Shown here: positions 23,018-34,157 of the stretch, one piece after another
Numbering within the stretch: position 1 is the first letter of the stretch
Layout: each line of letters begins with the position of its first letter
From: Bipolaris cookei
Taxonomy: Eukaryota; Ascomycota; Dothideomycetes; Pleosporales; Pleosporaceae
Direction of reading: 5' to 3'
DNA length: 64,000 bases
Assembly (NCBI GenBank): GCA_002286855.1
Contig: NRSV01000072.1
Span: forward strand, 62,001-126,000
Translations under genes and position numbers: made by a program
The notes under the pieces: generated by a model
The model's input: only the letters and a program-made list of their open reading frames with translations
Told to the model about the DNA's origin: nothing
The model's database searches: none

Positions 23018-25702
23018 CTACATGATAATGCACTTTTCCCTTTCTCCGCTTCCGTTTGCACCAGCCGGACCGTTTGTACCGGCACTTGGTCTTCTTCCAG
23101 GCCTACCAGGAGCCATGTTTGGTGAAGCCATGGGGCGTCCTGCATTGGGGCGGATACCGCTTGTGCTCTGGTATGCACTACCGTGCTGAGGTATCGGGGC
23201 TCCGGGGTTGGCGGGGTGGCCTGCTGGTGGGTTGTACCGTGGTGCTGTAGATGCTTCCTCGTATGTTGGGGGTGGAGCAGGCTCGGCAGCAGGACGATGT
23301 CCAGTGATGTTGTTGCGGCGCGGTGGTATGAATGGAGGCTGTTCAGGCCGAGAAGGAGGACGAACACCGCCAGGCTGTGGTGCCTGGTTGTTGCGTGCAC
23401 GCTGTTCAGTCTCGCGTCTTTGGCGATCTTCCTCTTCTTCTTGCAACTGTAGTGCTAGCGCGAGATCATGGTCTTCTTGCTCAGCTCTACTGAGGCCAGT
23501 GGGCGATGTCAATTCCGTATCCTGTGCATCAGCCCCTGAAGCAGCTGACTGCTGCTGATTGCCTCGACGGCCTTGTACCGTAGTCCATTCCTGATTGTCT
23601 TCAACATCAATGAGATTCCCAGACTGCTGACCATGCTGTCCCGAAAATGAATTGCTGTTATCTACTGAGCGGAAGTCACCGGAGAAAAGCTGACTTCCCT
23701 GACCGTTGACGTCCATAAGTGACTCCCAAACAATCTCATCGTGAGATGCGTAGCCCTGGTCGGTAACGAGAGTAACAAGCTGGCCGTTGCGGGGGTTCTT
23801 GCACATCGTAGAAAAGTGATCATTCCGGAAGAGAATGGCAACCTGGCCGGGCTGAAGATTGTCCCGAATGACCTTGAGACCATAGTCGGTCAGTTGAGTC
23901 GGCCATCTGTTCAGAAACTCCTTAATGGCATGAATATCCGTAAACATCTGTTGCTCTTCTTCATTCAAAGAATCACCCGCATTCAGCTTGGTGTTAAGCT
24001 CCTCTTCTTGGAACTGAACCAACTGGGACGCTTCGTAAGAAGGAGCTACACGGTTGAAGGCGACAAAGGCATCCGTACCGGCTTCTGGTAACCATCCATG
24101 CATTAGGGGAATATTAAAGGTCCGATATAGCTTCATGTCCCGCGTGTCCTCAAACGCACCAGCTCGGTTCGTAAGTGTGGTGTGACTGGCAGCTGAATTG
24201 GGGTCCGGGACGAACATGGGATTGACATTGAGACCAGTGTGTAATGCGAGGAGGAACTTGTATAGCTCGCTTACATCTGGCAGTTCCTGTGCAGCATCAC
24301 CACGTCGCCCAGACATGAGCTCCTCAAACACAGCATCAAGCAACAGCCCTAGACTCACTGTTTCACGCGTGCGCAAGGTTTCGACTAGCGCAGTTTCCAC
24401 ATTTGCGGGAGTGGAGAGAACAAGCGCATTCACGAGAGCGAGCAGTGGGCATGGTCCATTCAAGTTTTGCGTAAGGATAGGCGAAACGCGCATATCCTTG
24501 ATACTATTGTCGAGCCAGCGCACATGCTTGATTTGGTAGTGCTCTTTCCTCTGTCGGTTTATCGCAGTGTTAGGCGACTCTAATCCAGGCGTTGCGGTGG
24601 AGCCTAGCCCAACGTCAATGGGCCTTGGGGGCATAGCAGGTGTCATGTCTTCATGAGATATCCTCGGCGGCAGTGCTGGTGGGTTCTCTTCGGCGGTCGG
24701 GGGCGTTGGTTCAGGAGTGTACTGTGGTTGTAGCGGCGTCTGTTGCACACCAGGGACATTCTCTGGGGTATTTGGGGTGGGCGTCGCGCTGGAGGTTACA
24801 TTGCTGCTGCTAGCATTGGCTGTTGGGACAGTCCAGGGGGTATGTTGAGAGTGTCCTTGAGCAGGCGCAGACTCCCAAGGGTTTGTATCAATCAGAGTAG
24901 CAGTGTGTTCAGGTTGTGGAGTAGGCGAGTTCACTGCAATGGACGGTGGCTCATACGTAAGAGGAGCAGGGTGTGCAGGTGGGGCGCGATCATCCAGGGC
25001 AAGGTTGCGCATCTCATGGGAAGGCGTGCTTGGTGTCTGGTGGGTTGGCAGCTCGACTGGAATATCGTACTTGCAGGCATTGCTCACGGAGTCTCCCCAG
25101 ATGGCTTCACTACTTTCTCCACCCAGGTTGCTCTGGCCGGTTGTCTGCATTTTCAGGTACGGGTTATTGGTCTGAAGCGGGATGGAACCGTTTGACTGCT
25201 CTGATACGTTGCTTCTGGCACCATATGACGCAGCACTGCCGCCGTATGATGCAGGATTGCCACCAGTAGGCATATATGACATGCTTTCATTCGATCTCCT
25301 GATGGGTATACCTGTGGGCGGGCCTACCCTTAACGCGTTGGGAAGGCCATCGGTGACATTGGTTGTCTTAGGCACAGGCGGTATCTTGCCGCCAGCGGGT
25401 TTCAGGGCAGCAGGCACCTGCTGGTGATCGACTTCCTCGAGCTCATCGTCAGTCTGGTTCCACTCGTCGTCACTGAGGTCTGATTCTGATTCATGTCCAT
25501 TTTTAGGCGGTTGGGTGTCTTGCGATGTCTTGATGTTAAAGGCTGGTGATTTGGATGCGCTTGGCGGGCGTATGCTGTTATCGGGAGTCGAGGGAAGTAC
25601 AGGGGCGTACTCTTCCGAGGGAGTGGTTGGGTATGGAGGGTTTGCCTTGGAGAGGGGCGCTGGCACGAGGCCATCCTGCTCATCAGGCTTCCGGAGCACC
25701 AT
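23018..25702 (-). CDS. MINDY-family deubiquitinase with C-terminal CaaX box
   Basis: Intronless frame of 894 residues. About residues 1-390 are disordered and rich in Pro, Ser, Thr and Gln. The MINDY catalytic domain begins at KHVRWLDNSIKDMRVSPIL and contains the catalytic cysteine in NLNGPCPLLALVNAL (near residue 415) and the histidine in RNDHFSTM (near 627). A motif DHDLALALQLQEEEEDRQ near 745 resembles a ubiquitin-interacting helix. The protein ends in CIIM, a CaaX box predicting farnesylation; human MINDY-1 also carries a C-terminal prenylation motif (family knowledge). MINDY enzymes trim long K48-linked ubiquitin chains. Membrane anchoring via the prenyl group is therefore likely. The ATG at 25702 has an ACC-type context and faces TRM6. 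Confidence 0.93.
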   Translation of the reverse strand: MVLRKPDEQDGLVPAPLSKANPPYPTTPSEEYAPVLPSTPDNSIRPPSASKSPAFNIKTSQDTQPPKNGHESESDLSDDEWNQTDDELEEVDHQQVPAALKPAGGKIPPVPKTTNVTDGLPNALRVGPPTGIPIRRSNESMSYMPTGGNPASYGGSAASYGARSNVSEQSNGSIPLQTNNPYLKMQTTGQSNLGGESSEAIWGDSVSNACKYDIPVELPTHQTPSTPSHEMRNLALDDRAPPAHPAPLTYEPPSIAVNSPTPQPEHTATLIDTNPWESAPAQGHSQHTPWTVPTANASSSNVTSSATPTPNTPENVPGVQQTPLQPQYTPEPTPPTAEENPPALPPRISHEDMTPAMPPRPIDVGLGSTATPGLESPNTAINRQRKEHYQIKHVRWLDNSIKDMRVSPILTQNLNGPCPLLALVNALVLSTPANVETALVETLRTRETVSLGLLLDAVFEELMSGRRGDAAQELPDVSELYKFLLALHTGLNVNPMFVPDPNSAASHTTLTNRAGAFEDTRDMKLYRTFNIPLMHGWLPEAGTDAFVAFNRVAPSYEASQLVQFQEEELNTKLNAGDSLNEEEQQMFTDIHAIKEFLNRWPTQLTDYGLKVIRDNLQPGQVAILFRNDHFSTMCKNPRNGQLVTLVTDQGYASHDEIVWESLMDVNGQGSQLFSGDFRSVDNSNSFSGQHGQQSGNLIDVEDNQEWTTVQGRRGNQQQSAASGADAQDTELTSPTGLSRAEQEDHDLALALQLQEEEEDRQRRETEQRARNNQAPQPGGVRPPSRPEQPPFIPPRRNNITGHRPAAEPAPPPTYEEASTAPRYNPPAGHPANPGAPIPQHGSAYQSTSGIRPNAGRPMASPNMAPGRPGRRPSAGTNGPAGANGSGEREKCIIM

Positions 25703-26160
25703 GGTCGGTGATAGAGAGCCTGGTGAGTGGTGGTGTAGTTCGGTGCAGCTCTCGACAAGCCGACGCGCGCGAGTGAAGCTTGGGGTGCGGTGGTTAGTTA
25801 GTCAAGAGGGAGGGTGCGGAGAGGAGCGGGATAACGATGGTCGGCGGTGGTTAGGGCCAGCGGTGAATATCATCAGACAGGATATCAGAGCCGAGTGGCA
25901 TACGCGGCCTCAACAGTCAAGTCCCCAAGTCGCGAACCAAGCGGAGGCGATGACGTGAAGCGGGTGGCTGATGCACCCGAGTGTGGCTGTGCATATGTGG
26001 CTCTTCGGGGCCGGATCCCTGTACCCAATCCACTAATTCCAGAACTTCTTTGCGCCCGTCGCCGCCACAGATCAGAGTGCGCCAAATCAACACTACTTGT
26101 TTAAAACACAGTTATATATGGAATAGACTCATCTTTCACTGGGCACAATTTTGCGCCACC
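25703..26160. promoter_or_regulatory. Shared divergent promoter of the MINDY gene and TRM6
   Basis: The two start codons point away from each other across 458 bases. No individual element was assigned. Confidence 0.55.
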
Positions 26161-28083
26161 ATGCATTCCTACATTCGCCCCAATACGCATGTGGCCCTGC
26201 GGCTCCCGTCGGGCCTCTTCAAGATTGTCGAGACCACCCCGAATACGTACGTCGCATAGCTGGAGTGAGCCCTCCGAGTGCATACACATGTGAAGACCAT
26301 ACTGACATAATGAAGCATCATAAATCTGGGAAAATTTGGCACTTTCAACTCGAACCTCATCCTCGGACGACCCTACTATCTTACCTACGAGCTCCTCGAC
26401 AAGGACGACGGCAAAACTCAGACTGAATTGCGCGTCGTTCCTGCCTCTGAACTTCATGCCGAAGCTCTCGGCAGCGATCATACGCCCAACGCTGACGCTG
26501 GTGACGATGGCGCCGAGGCCGGTGCGGGCTTCGACATTGTAGGCGAAGATGGTCAAGTCATAATGCGCAATAATCGCTTAACAATTGACGATGCTTCACG
26601 CCAGCAATTGTCCATGGCTGAAATTGAGGAGCTGAAGAGAGCCGGTACCGGGTCTGGCAAAGAAATTATTGCCAAGATCATGGCCTCTCACAATGCCATT
26701 GACGAAAAGACGAGCTTCTCCTTGGCTAAGTACACGCTGCGAAAATCAAAGAAGTACATGAAGCGCTTTACCGCCTTGCCCATGGATGTCGGTCTGCTCA
26801 CTGAATACGTCTTGGAAAAAGAGGCATACAAAATTATGGAGCTGAGGGAAGACTTACTGGGTTTGATCAATAGCTGGGCCAATGTCCACTCTGGAGAAAC
26901 GAATCAGATCATCACTTGCGAAGACGGTGTCAGCCAAATAGGGGGAGGGCGGTGGCTTGTCGTAGACGATACCGGAGGCTTGCTCACCGCATCACTTGCT
27001 GAGAAAATGGGCATCCTGTATCCCGACGACGAGAACGACGAATCCGATTCGGAAGAGGACGTTGCAACTCCAGGAGGGGCCGAAAATGGAACCGCAGCAA
27101 TAACGGATGCGCGACAACCAAAGGATGAAGACATTGCTATGCCCGATGCTGATGGAGAGGCTACCACCACATCGAATCCTACAAACTCCACTGACCCTTC
27201 AACAACTGCAGCCCCTTCAGATCTTCCCCCAAGGCCAAGGAAGCCACCGCGACCCCATATCCCCCAAATGTCTGCGCGTACCAACACCCTCACCGTCCTG
27301 CATCCTAACAATCAACCAAACCTCTCCTATCTCAAGTACTTTGGTTATGACTATGGTGCACCTACTGTTTCGCATCCTCTGTACAAGCACCTCAAATCAC
27401 TATCATGGCTTTCACTACTCCATCCCGAGGATGACCCATCCTATGATGAACCAGAAGTGATTTCTGAAGATGTTCTTGCAACAATGAAGTCCACAAAGCG
27501 AGGAACGTACTACAAGAAACGAAGGCGATGGGAACGCGTCAAGAGTGTCGTTGACGAGACGCGCCAAGGTGGCTTCGATGGCTTAGTAGTCGCCACAGCC
27601 ATGGATGCAAAGACTGTACTGAAAGAACTAGTCCCCCTTGTCCGTGGCGGCGGAAGAGTAGTCGTCTACAACCCCAATGTCGAGCCTCTAGTCGAACTAT
27701 GTGACTACTACTCCAAAGAGCGCCGCGCAGCTTACATAGCACGAGAATTTGGATCTGCACCACATACCAATGGGCAAAAGGCAAAACCTGAAGATGACAC
27801 AGAGACGGATGGTAGTACTACAGAGGGTGGTAATGAAGATAACGATTTTCCGCTGAACCCGACTTTGCTTCTTGCGCCATCGCTGCAGACTGCGCGCGCA
27901 AGACAGTGGCAGGTTCTCCCTGGGCGCACCCATCCCATGATGACGAGTAAGGGTGGAGCCGAAGGTTACTTGTTCACTGCTACTCGTGTCTTGCCCATTG
28001 AGGGTAGAGTCGAGGCGCGCGGACATCACGGTAAGAAGAAGAGGAAACTTGGGGAGAACGATCAGGTAGCTGTGGAGGCGTAG
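26161..28083 (+). CDS. trm6: tRNA (adenine-58-N1)-methyltransferase non-catalytic subunit Trm6/Gcd10
   Basis: Two exons: 26161-26246 and 26316-28083, 617 residues. The donor GTACGT is strong. The acceptor is GAAG, and the junction restores TPNTIINLGKFGTFNSN. The N-terminal domain includes LGKFGTFNSNLILGRPYYLTYE, characteristic of Trm6. The middle has QVIMRNNRLTID and FSLAKYTLRKSKKYMKRFT. A disordered acidic linker lies around 305-385. The C-terminal Rossmann-like half contains GGFDGLVVA and RGGGRVVVYNPN, without a typical SAM motif I, as expected for the non-catalytic partner. With Trm61 it methylates A58 in the tRNA T-loop, including initiator tRNA-Met, in the nucleus. Confidence 0.93.
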
Positions 28084-29014
28084 AGACTATACCAGTGGTT
28101 CGGACGTGATTTGATGCACATATGCAGTCTATCTAGTTCAATGTATTGTACTCGACATGGAGGGGCTGTTCGAGTCCTCTTTTTTCAAGTTATAATTATC
28201 GGTCGCGATTGCTGTGTTCTACATTTCTCCTGCTTCAACATGTTGACTCGGCCGCGCTCTCAATCAGCAACTCTCATGTACCTGTTCACGAGATAATGAG
28301 ACTATCCAGTCTTCTTGCCGCAAGTTAAACAAGTACAGGGATTAAATTAGATCAATTGAAGTATATCATTGTTCGCCCCTGAAATCTATTCACGGAAGAT
28401 CCATATACGCAAAGTAATATGACATTTGTTATGCAAACATGAACCTCTGAGCATGCTTTGCCGTGAATAGCCAGATACGGTAAGCCTAGAGTATCAAAAG
28501 CGCATTGTCTACCAGTACGTTACAAAATAGTCTTAGCCAGGCCAAGACTACAGTCGTGGCCTGTCCAGAGTGAACTATGCCACACCATATGAGGGATATC
28601 AAACAGAAGTCGGAGCGTTCATACACACACTCATGTCGCTACAGCAGCGGCGCCTGACCTCAAACGCGTCTTATAGGTTGTTTTTTAGCAAAGTGCCTCA
28701 CACCCCCTTTGCGTTAGGCTCAAGTGTAGAGTGAATGTACAATGAACAAGTGCACACTGTTTTGATGTTCACGCACAACACATCTGGTATATAAACAGTA
28801 TACAGCACTCTTGTTCCTTTTTCGTCAAATATTCAGAGGAATTGAGTACACTATTGTAAAAATTCCATCAGCTCTTCTGTTCACTCAGATCGACCAACTC
28901 ATCTCAAACATCGAGTATATCAACTCGATACACTCACTCGACTCCAGGTACGTCGACTCCATTTTGGTTAGGCATATTGACTCACCATCTGCAAATTGCT
29001 CCTAAACAGTCAAA
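28084..29014. other. Intergenic, left border of the accessory island
   Basis: A 930-base stretch between TRM6 and the coiled-coil gene. It has A/T-rich patches and no convincing gene. A GTTCGAGTCC near 28168 resembles a tRNA B box but lacks an A box or foldable acceptor stem. Confidence 0.4.
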
Positions 29015-31593
29015 ATGGCTTGCTTCATCACTTCAATCAGGAAAGCCATCTGTGATATCGGAAGATCTTTGACCGGCGAAATTTCTCGTCGTACGCAGAT
29101 CAAACCAGATCATGAGGAGATGGCCCATCTAACGAAGAATATTGAATACTACAAGGCATTTCGTAATGTACCTATTACGAACCATAATATGGTAAGTTCC
29201 AAAAAAGATGATTGAGTGCGATGCATTGCTGACCGAAAATTCACACAGATTGCTGCACGCATCAGCATGGCAACCGACAAGACATGGAAAGATTATTGCC
29301 GCACCATGATGCATGCAGAAGATGTGTCCGACACAACCTCATCCACACCTCGCAGCGATATCAGCAGTGAGCACGCATTGAGCCCTGAGACAGACCGCAC
29401 TTCCTATTGTGGAAGCGAAAATGATAACAAGATGGGATATCTTGTTGAGGCACTGAGCAAGCAAAGGGTAAAATTCCAAGCCGCCACTCTCGAATTACAA
29501 TTTTACAAGAAGTGTGAGAGCTATCAAGGGCTCGAGCAAAAGTACCTTGAACAATGTGAGCAGCAGCTCAGAGACAAAGACATCGCTGATCAAGCTTACG
29601 AGGAGGTCCGATTGATGGAGACAGTCTGCGAGAATGTCTTTGATAAGTACGAGACATCGAGAGCCCTTTTGGAGAAGAAGAATGAAGAGCATCGAGCAAA
29701 TATTGAAGAGAAGGACCAGGAGTTGGAGAAGCTTAGCACTGACCATCGCTCCGCTCTCACAGCCGTCCAAGAGATGTGTGATGCAAAACTTGCGGAGGCC
29801 AATCGAACTGCTGTCAAGGAGCGCCACGCGCTTGAGACTCGCCATCTCGAGGCGCTGCGCGCCCTCACGGAAGCAAGCAAGACGAACCGTTGCGTATGGG
29901 AACATGCCCAAAAAGCTATGGAGGCGGAAGCTGAACAGATGGCATGTGAGTTCCGCGATGTCGTGCGGGCCAACGAAGACGAGATTGTCCGCTTGACCAA
30001 ATGCAATCATGGCCTCGAGGCCGAGAACAACCTGTTGATCGGTACATTGACCGAAAGACCTGGTGACAAATTGCACGAATACGCTCAAAATGTGTTCAAA
30101 GAGGTTCAACGTATGAAGAATGAGTTGGAGCAGGCGCGTACGGATCTCCAGGTCTCACACGTCAAGATTGTGAACATCCTGGAGGCAATGCAGCAGCAGC
30201 GCGACCACTACAAGTCTCATGGCAACAAGGAAAAAGAGGCTCAGGCCCAAGTGTGTGACCTCTAGAAACAGATTGACGAGCTTCAAGAGAAGCTAGCTGT
30301 TTGCGGTGATTTGCTTCGCGCCGCAGACTCTATCCCGAAAGACTCGAACATCATGGAGTCCGAGTGTCTTTCAGGGATCGCCTTGAAGATGCAGAAGTCT
30401 GACGACGAACTCAAACTTCTCCGCGCGGAAAACGCAGAGCTCCGGTCCAAGGCCAACAAGGTGGACGACAAGAATCTCGAAATTTCCCTCAAATTAGACA
30501 TGATGGAGCACGAGATGTATCTCGCTCGAAACAAACTGGGGGTTCTTGAGGCAAAGCAAAGCCTCCTTCTGAGGGAACGCGAATTCCTCGCCAACGCCGT
30601 CGCGGAGGACGATGGTCTCACAGCGGAGGACAAAGACCTCCTTCGCCGATATCTCCGTCAGACAAGGGAAGAGAACGAGAAGCTGATAGATAGCAACGTC
30701 AAGGTTTCAAAGGAAAACGCCGACCTCCGAGAGTACATTAAGACAGTTCAGGACAAAGCTGAAGTCAAGATTGAACGAGCAGACAAGGCCGCAGTATTCT
30801 GGCAGGGCTTCTATTGGGACGAGGCAGTCCCAAAGGTTGAAGCACTGAGCAAAGAGATTCACGAACTCAACAAGGAGCTGGGACGCGATAATGTCCAAAT
30901 TCAGGAGCGCCTTGAGCGCAACGTCGTTGTCGCTGACAGGAACGCATTGCGATATGCCTGCGCCGCCACATTGCGCGGCGTTGATACCAACCTCATCCCC
31001 GCGGAATACTATGAGCCTGGATTCACGCCCGGCTGGCTACCCGCCACCCACGATGCTCTTCGCGTCTTGCGACCCCTAGGCTGGGTTCCAGTTGCAGAGC
31101 TCGACAAGGTGTGGCTCGCACCAATGTACAAGCCTTTCACTGAGGAAGATGCGAAGCAGTGATTGGAAGCTCAGGGGCAGATAGTGCGCAAGTTGCATCG
31201 CGAGGCGATGGGGGCTCCTCCTCTCCCAGGTACGTTCCATCTTCCTCTTTACAACGACAATCTCACTAACAGTGGTGTAGAGGGTCCTTCAGAGACGGTA
31301 TCTGGAAACGCCGCCGCCGCTGCAGTCCAAGTCCTACCACCGCCATGGGTACCTATCTACAATCGAGCCCCATGCCACACACGCCGTACGGAGAGCCCTA
31401 CGCGCCTCCATATCAGACTGCATGGCTGAAGAAATGTAAAGATCTCACGCGAGAAGCCTACAACGACATGGATAATACACTCAAGTTGGATGTGCTGGAG
31501 ATGCTTGATCTCGATACAAAGTGCGCAGAGCGACTTGGCAGTCCAAGTCACACAGCCTCTGTTGATGAAGAGGAGGACCCGGAAATTTTCTGA
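29015..31593 (+). pseudogene. Coiled-coil protein gene interrupted by two in-frame stops
   Basis: Exon 1 is 29015-29191 and exon 2 starts at 29249 (GTAAGT donor, CACACAG acceptor). Exon 2 runs in one unbroken phase to 31229 except for a TAG at 30263-30265 and a TGA at 31160-31162. A last intron (31230 to 31282, GTACGT donor) leads to a final exon 31283-31593. The predicted protein, about 820 residues if read through, is dominated by coiled coil (heptads such as EEKDQELEKLSTDHRSALTA). The region before the TGA has a different, globular character (GFTPGWLPATHDALRVLRPL). No family name was recognised. Loss of function by two nonsense changes, genuine termination at 30263 with a decayed tail, or sequence errors are the options. 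The part from 30981 on also occurs at 35118 on. Confidence 0.6.
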
Positions 31594-32966
31594 TGTAACA
31601 GAAGTAGTGGGCAGATACATATGTTTTGAATGCGGCGTTGTGGAATCAAGATGCCTATGTGTGGGCGATGGGGTGAGGTGACATTTGAGTTTGTGGGGGT
31701 ATTCGCGCTACGTAGATCCTGCGGCGGCTGACGCTTATTTGCATGATCCTTGCGCAAACGTGCATGCACCTATTACGGGGTTAGGGTAGACGGACTGTAC
31801 ATTGTCATTGTACATGAATGATTCTTCTGTTTTCTAGGCATAATCAAAATACTCATGTTGCAACTTTCTCGTTGGGTCTCTACCTGTGTTGGTGATGAAA
31901 TGATGCATATCACTTTTGTTGCTCAGTTTGAGAGTACTATGCGGCTGTAACATCACCTGGCATGCATATCATTCTGTTGATTGTTTGCCTATTACTTGCA
32001 GCTGACTGCCGAGGAGTATCAAATGTTGAGGCCACGGGATCCAAAGGTCATGACGTCATCTCATAATTCTCTTGCCAAGCAGTCACTTCAGTGCAGCGAG
32101 CGAGTCGAGGCAGCGTGTCGACAATTACTCGGATTCCTGTATCACTGCAACCTACAATGTTTTCATTTTCTGGTCAGTGTATTAATGTTGTTGATGCAGT
32201 ATGCCCCGTTTGCGCATGCAATCTATCACTTATACCGGAGGCACGAATTGACAACAGCGCACAAGCCATGTGAGTCTTATGCAATGGCTTTGCAAAATTC
32301 TATAAGAGGTTTTCACACATTGTCTTATCCCACATTTCCTAGAGATAAATCATGTGGGTATATCCGTCTACTCTCGCCAAACAGGCTCTTTCACTCCCCC
32401 ACCCCTCCCCCAACAGACCAGCCATAAAACTCATGAAACCAGAGCTATGGGATCGGCCCGCCCCGGATGTCTCGCCCACCAGAAGATCTTTGCCGAGATA
32501 TTTTCCAAATTTATACGTGCATGGGTCTAGCCGAGTCCATCAGGGCGCAGAGTGAGAGAGACCGAGCCCAAAGTCGCTCTGCTCTAGACCCGTTTGGTCC
32601 ACACCTCAGCAACCGAAAGCAAGTAAGGAGATGCTGCCTGGAGGAGGCTGGGCCAATGGCTCGCTGCCGCCTCATCGTGCACTGCCTTTTTGGGATTGAG
32701 TGCCCAAATTGACCAGGTTGACCCCCAAGATGAAGACCAAAATGAGACCTTTGATGCATGCTAGGACCATCCGTCACTAGCCAGCCCCTCAGTCGCTTAG
32801 TCGGCGCCCAGCCTCCATTACACAGATGGCTTTTCTGTAGTCTCGCAATTTCAGTTAATCTTTCTCGCTACAGCTCACTGAGTATTGTATACTTGCAAAT
32901 TGCTACAACGCCACTTTCTACCATCGTATAATTACTCGTATCCATCTATACTTCCATCCATCTGAT
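31594..32966. other. Intergenic between the coiled-coil gene and the 396-residue gene
   Basis: No convincing gene. The distal part is the promoter and leader of the gene at 32967. The same DNA recurs at 35731-37103. Confidence 0.5.
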
Positions 32967-34157
32967 ATGATGACTTCTCAGAATTATTTCCAGCCGCTGA
33001 GCGACGACATGGACCTGGCATCATCCAGATTCACAGAAAACAGCTTCTTCGACTTCAATGGTGCTTTCTCTGACGGCAATCTACCCATTGCCGATTTCAG
33101 CGACGATCTACCACCTAGCTTTATCGAGGAAGGGTTCTTGGGCGACTTGGGGGAGTTCCCTCCGCTTGAACTTTCAACGAGCCAGGGCAGCTTCTTTGAC
33201 TCTTTCTCATCGGATGACACTTTCAGCAGCTTCCAGAGCGACATGTCGCTTTGGACTGCCGAGACTCCCAACAAAGAGCCTGTTGACACTCAGTGCAACT
33301 GGCTGTCTTCGCCTCCCACAAAGATGTCTGATCTACCAATGGTAGACCCAAGCATCACCACTCTGCCTGTCTCCCAGGCCATCGAGCCAGCTCGAAGCAA
33401 ACCGTCAGAGCAGCCAGTGGGCGCCATCGAAGCCTTGTGGGGACCAATCATGAGTTCCAGTCCACAGAAATTCGGCCTTACTCCTCCGACCAAATTGCAG
33501 TCATTGCCAAAGATCAATACCACAAAGGTGATCAAGCAGAAGACGACACCTAAGAAGAAGACTTCCAGGAAGCGCACCACCCCCACGCGCCGCTCTGCAG
33601 GCCGCTCCATCAAAGAACTATACAACTCAACATGGGCGAGCCTCACTGAGGAAGAAAAAGGCCGCCTCCTCGTTCCTCTCCTCCAGGGCATTGACACCAA
33701 CACGGGCAAGAAGACAACTAAAGCCGGTACCTTGCTCCTGCCCCCTGACTACGAAGTCATCGGCGCCAATACCCACATCAATCTTACTCAGTCTCCGTAT
33801 CTGCATGCAAACACTCATTGGAGCAGTCCCTCGGCCTCCACTGCCCAAAACTCAGAATCTGCCATGGAAGTCGCTGAGTACCTTCCGTATATCAGTGATA
33901 CCACATATTCCTACGACTTCAATTTCGATGCTGTCGAGGCGTTTAACAGAGGCGACATGAGCGCGACAGATGCGACGGGCGATCTCGATATTGACGTCAG
34001 GGATACAGCTGGCAAAGGTCTTGGCGGTCCCTGTGGCAATGGTACAATTGGCGGTGCGATTGAGATGCCTGTTCCTCCCTCTGTCTATGGAAGCGCTCGC
34101 CAGCAGGAGGCGCTTGAGCGCAATTCCATACTGCGTGAGCAGAGTTGTCGTCGCTAG
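32967..34157 (+). CDS. Uncharacterised acidic/basic protein, 396 residues (copy 1)
   Basis: Intronless frame starting at tandem ATG ATG. The first 110 residues are acidic and rich in Phe, Ser and Asp (SFIEEGFLGDLGEFPPLEL, FFDSFSSDDTFSSFQ), resembling a transcriptional activation region. A strongly basic segment lies near residues 185-215 (KTTPKKKTSRKRTTPTRRS). It is followed by a compact helical patch, SIKELYNSTWASLTEEEKGR, and LPPDYEVIGANTHINLT. The C-terminus is Gly-rich and ends REQSCRR. The combination suggests a nuclear, DNA-associated regulator, but I do not recognise a DNA-binding family; this is inference. No signal peptide or membrane segment is seen. An identical copy lies at 37104-38294 and is probably an assembly duplicate. 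Confidence 0.65.
   Translation: MMTSQNYFQPLSDDMDLASSRFTENSFFDFNGAFSDGNLPIADFSDDLPPSFIEEGFLGDLGEFPPLELSTSQGSFFDSFSSDDTFSSFQSDMSLWTAETPNKEPVDTQCNWLSSPPTKMSDLPMVDPSITTLPVSQAIEPARSKPSEQPVGAIEALWGPIMSSSPQKFGLTPPTKLQSLPKINTTKVIKQKTTPKKKTSRKRTTPTRRSAGRSIKELYNSTWASLTEEEKGRLLVPLLQGIDTNTGKKTTKAGTLLLPPDYEVIGANTHINLTQSPYLHANTHWSSPSASTAQNSESAMEVAEYLPYISDTTYSYDFNFDAVEAFNRGDMSATDATGDLDIDVRDTAGKGLGGPCGNGTIGGAIEMPVPPSVYGSARQQEALERNSILREQSCRR

Noticed and set aside
28140..28200. tRNA-like B box GTTCGAGTCC near 28168
   Set aside because: No matching A box at the right distance and no acceptor stem.
31880..32440. 148-codon frame between the coiled-coil and 396-residue genes
   Set aside because: It begins without a proper ATG, shows no domain, and appears to be intergenic DNA duplicated with the block.
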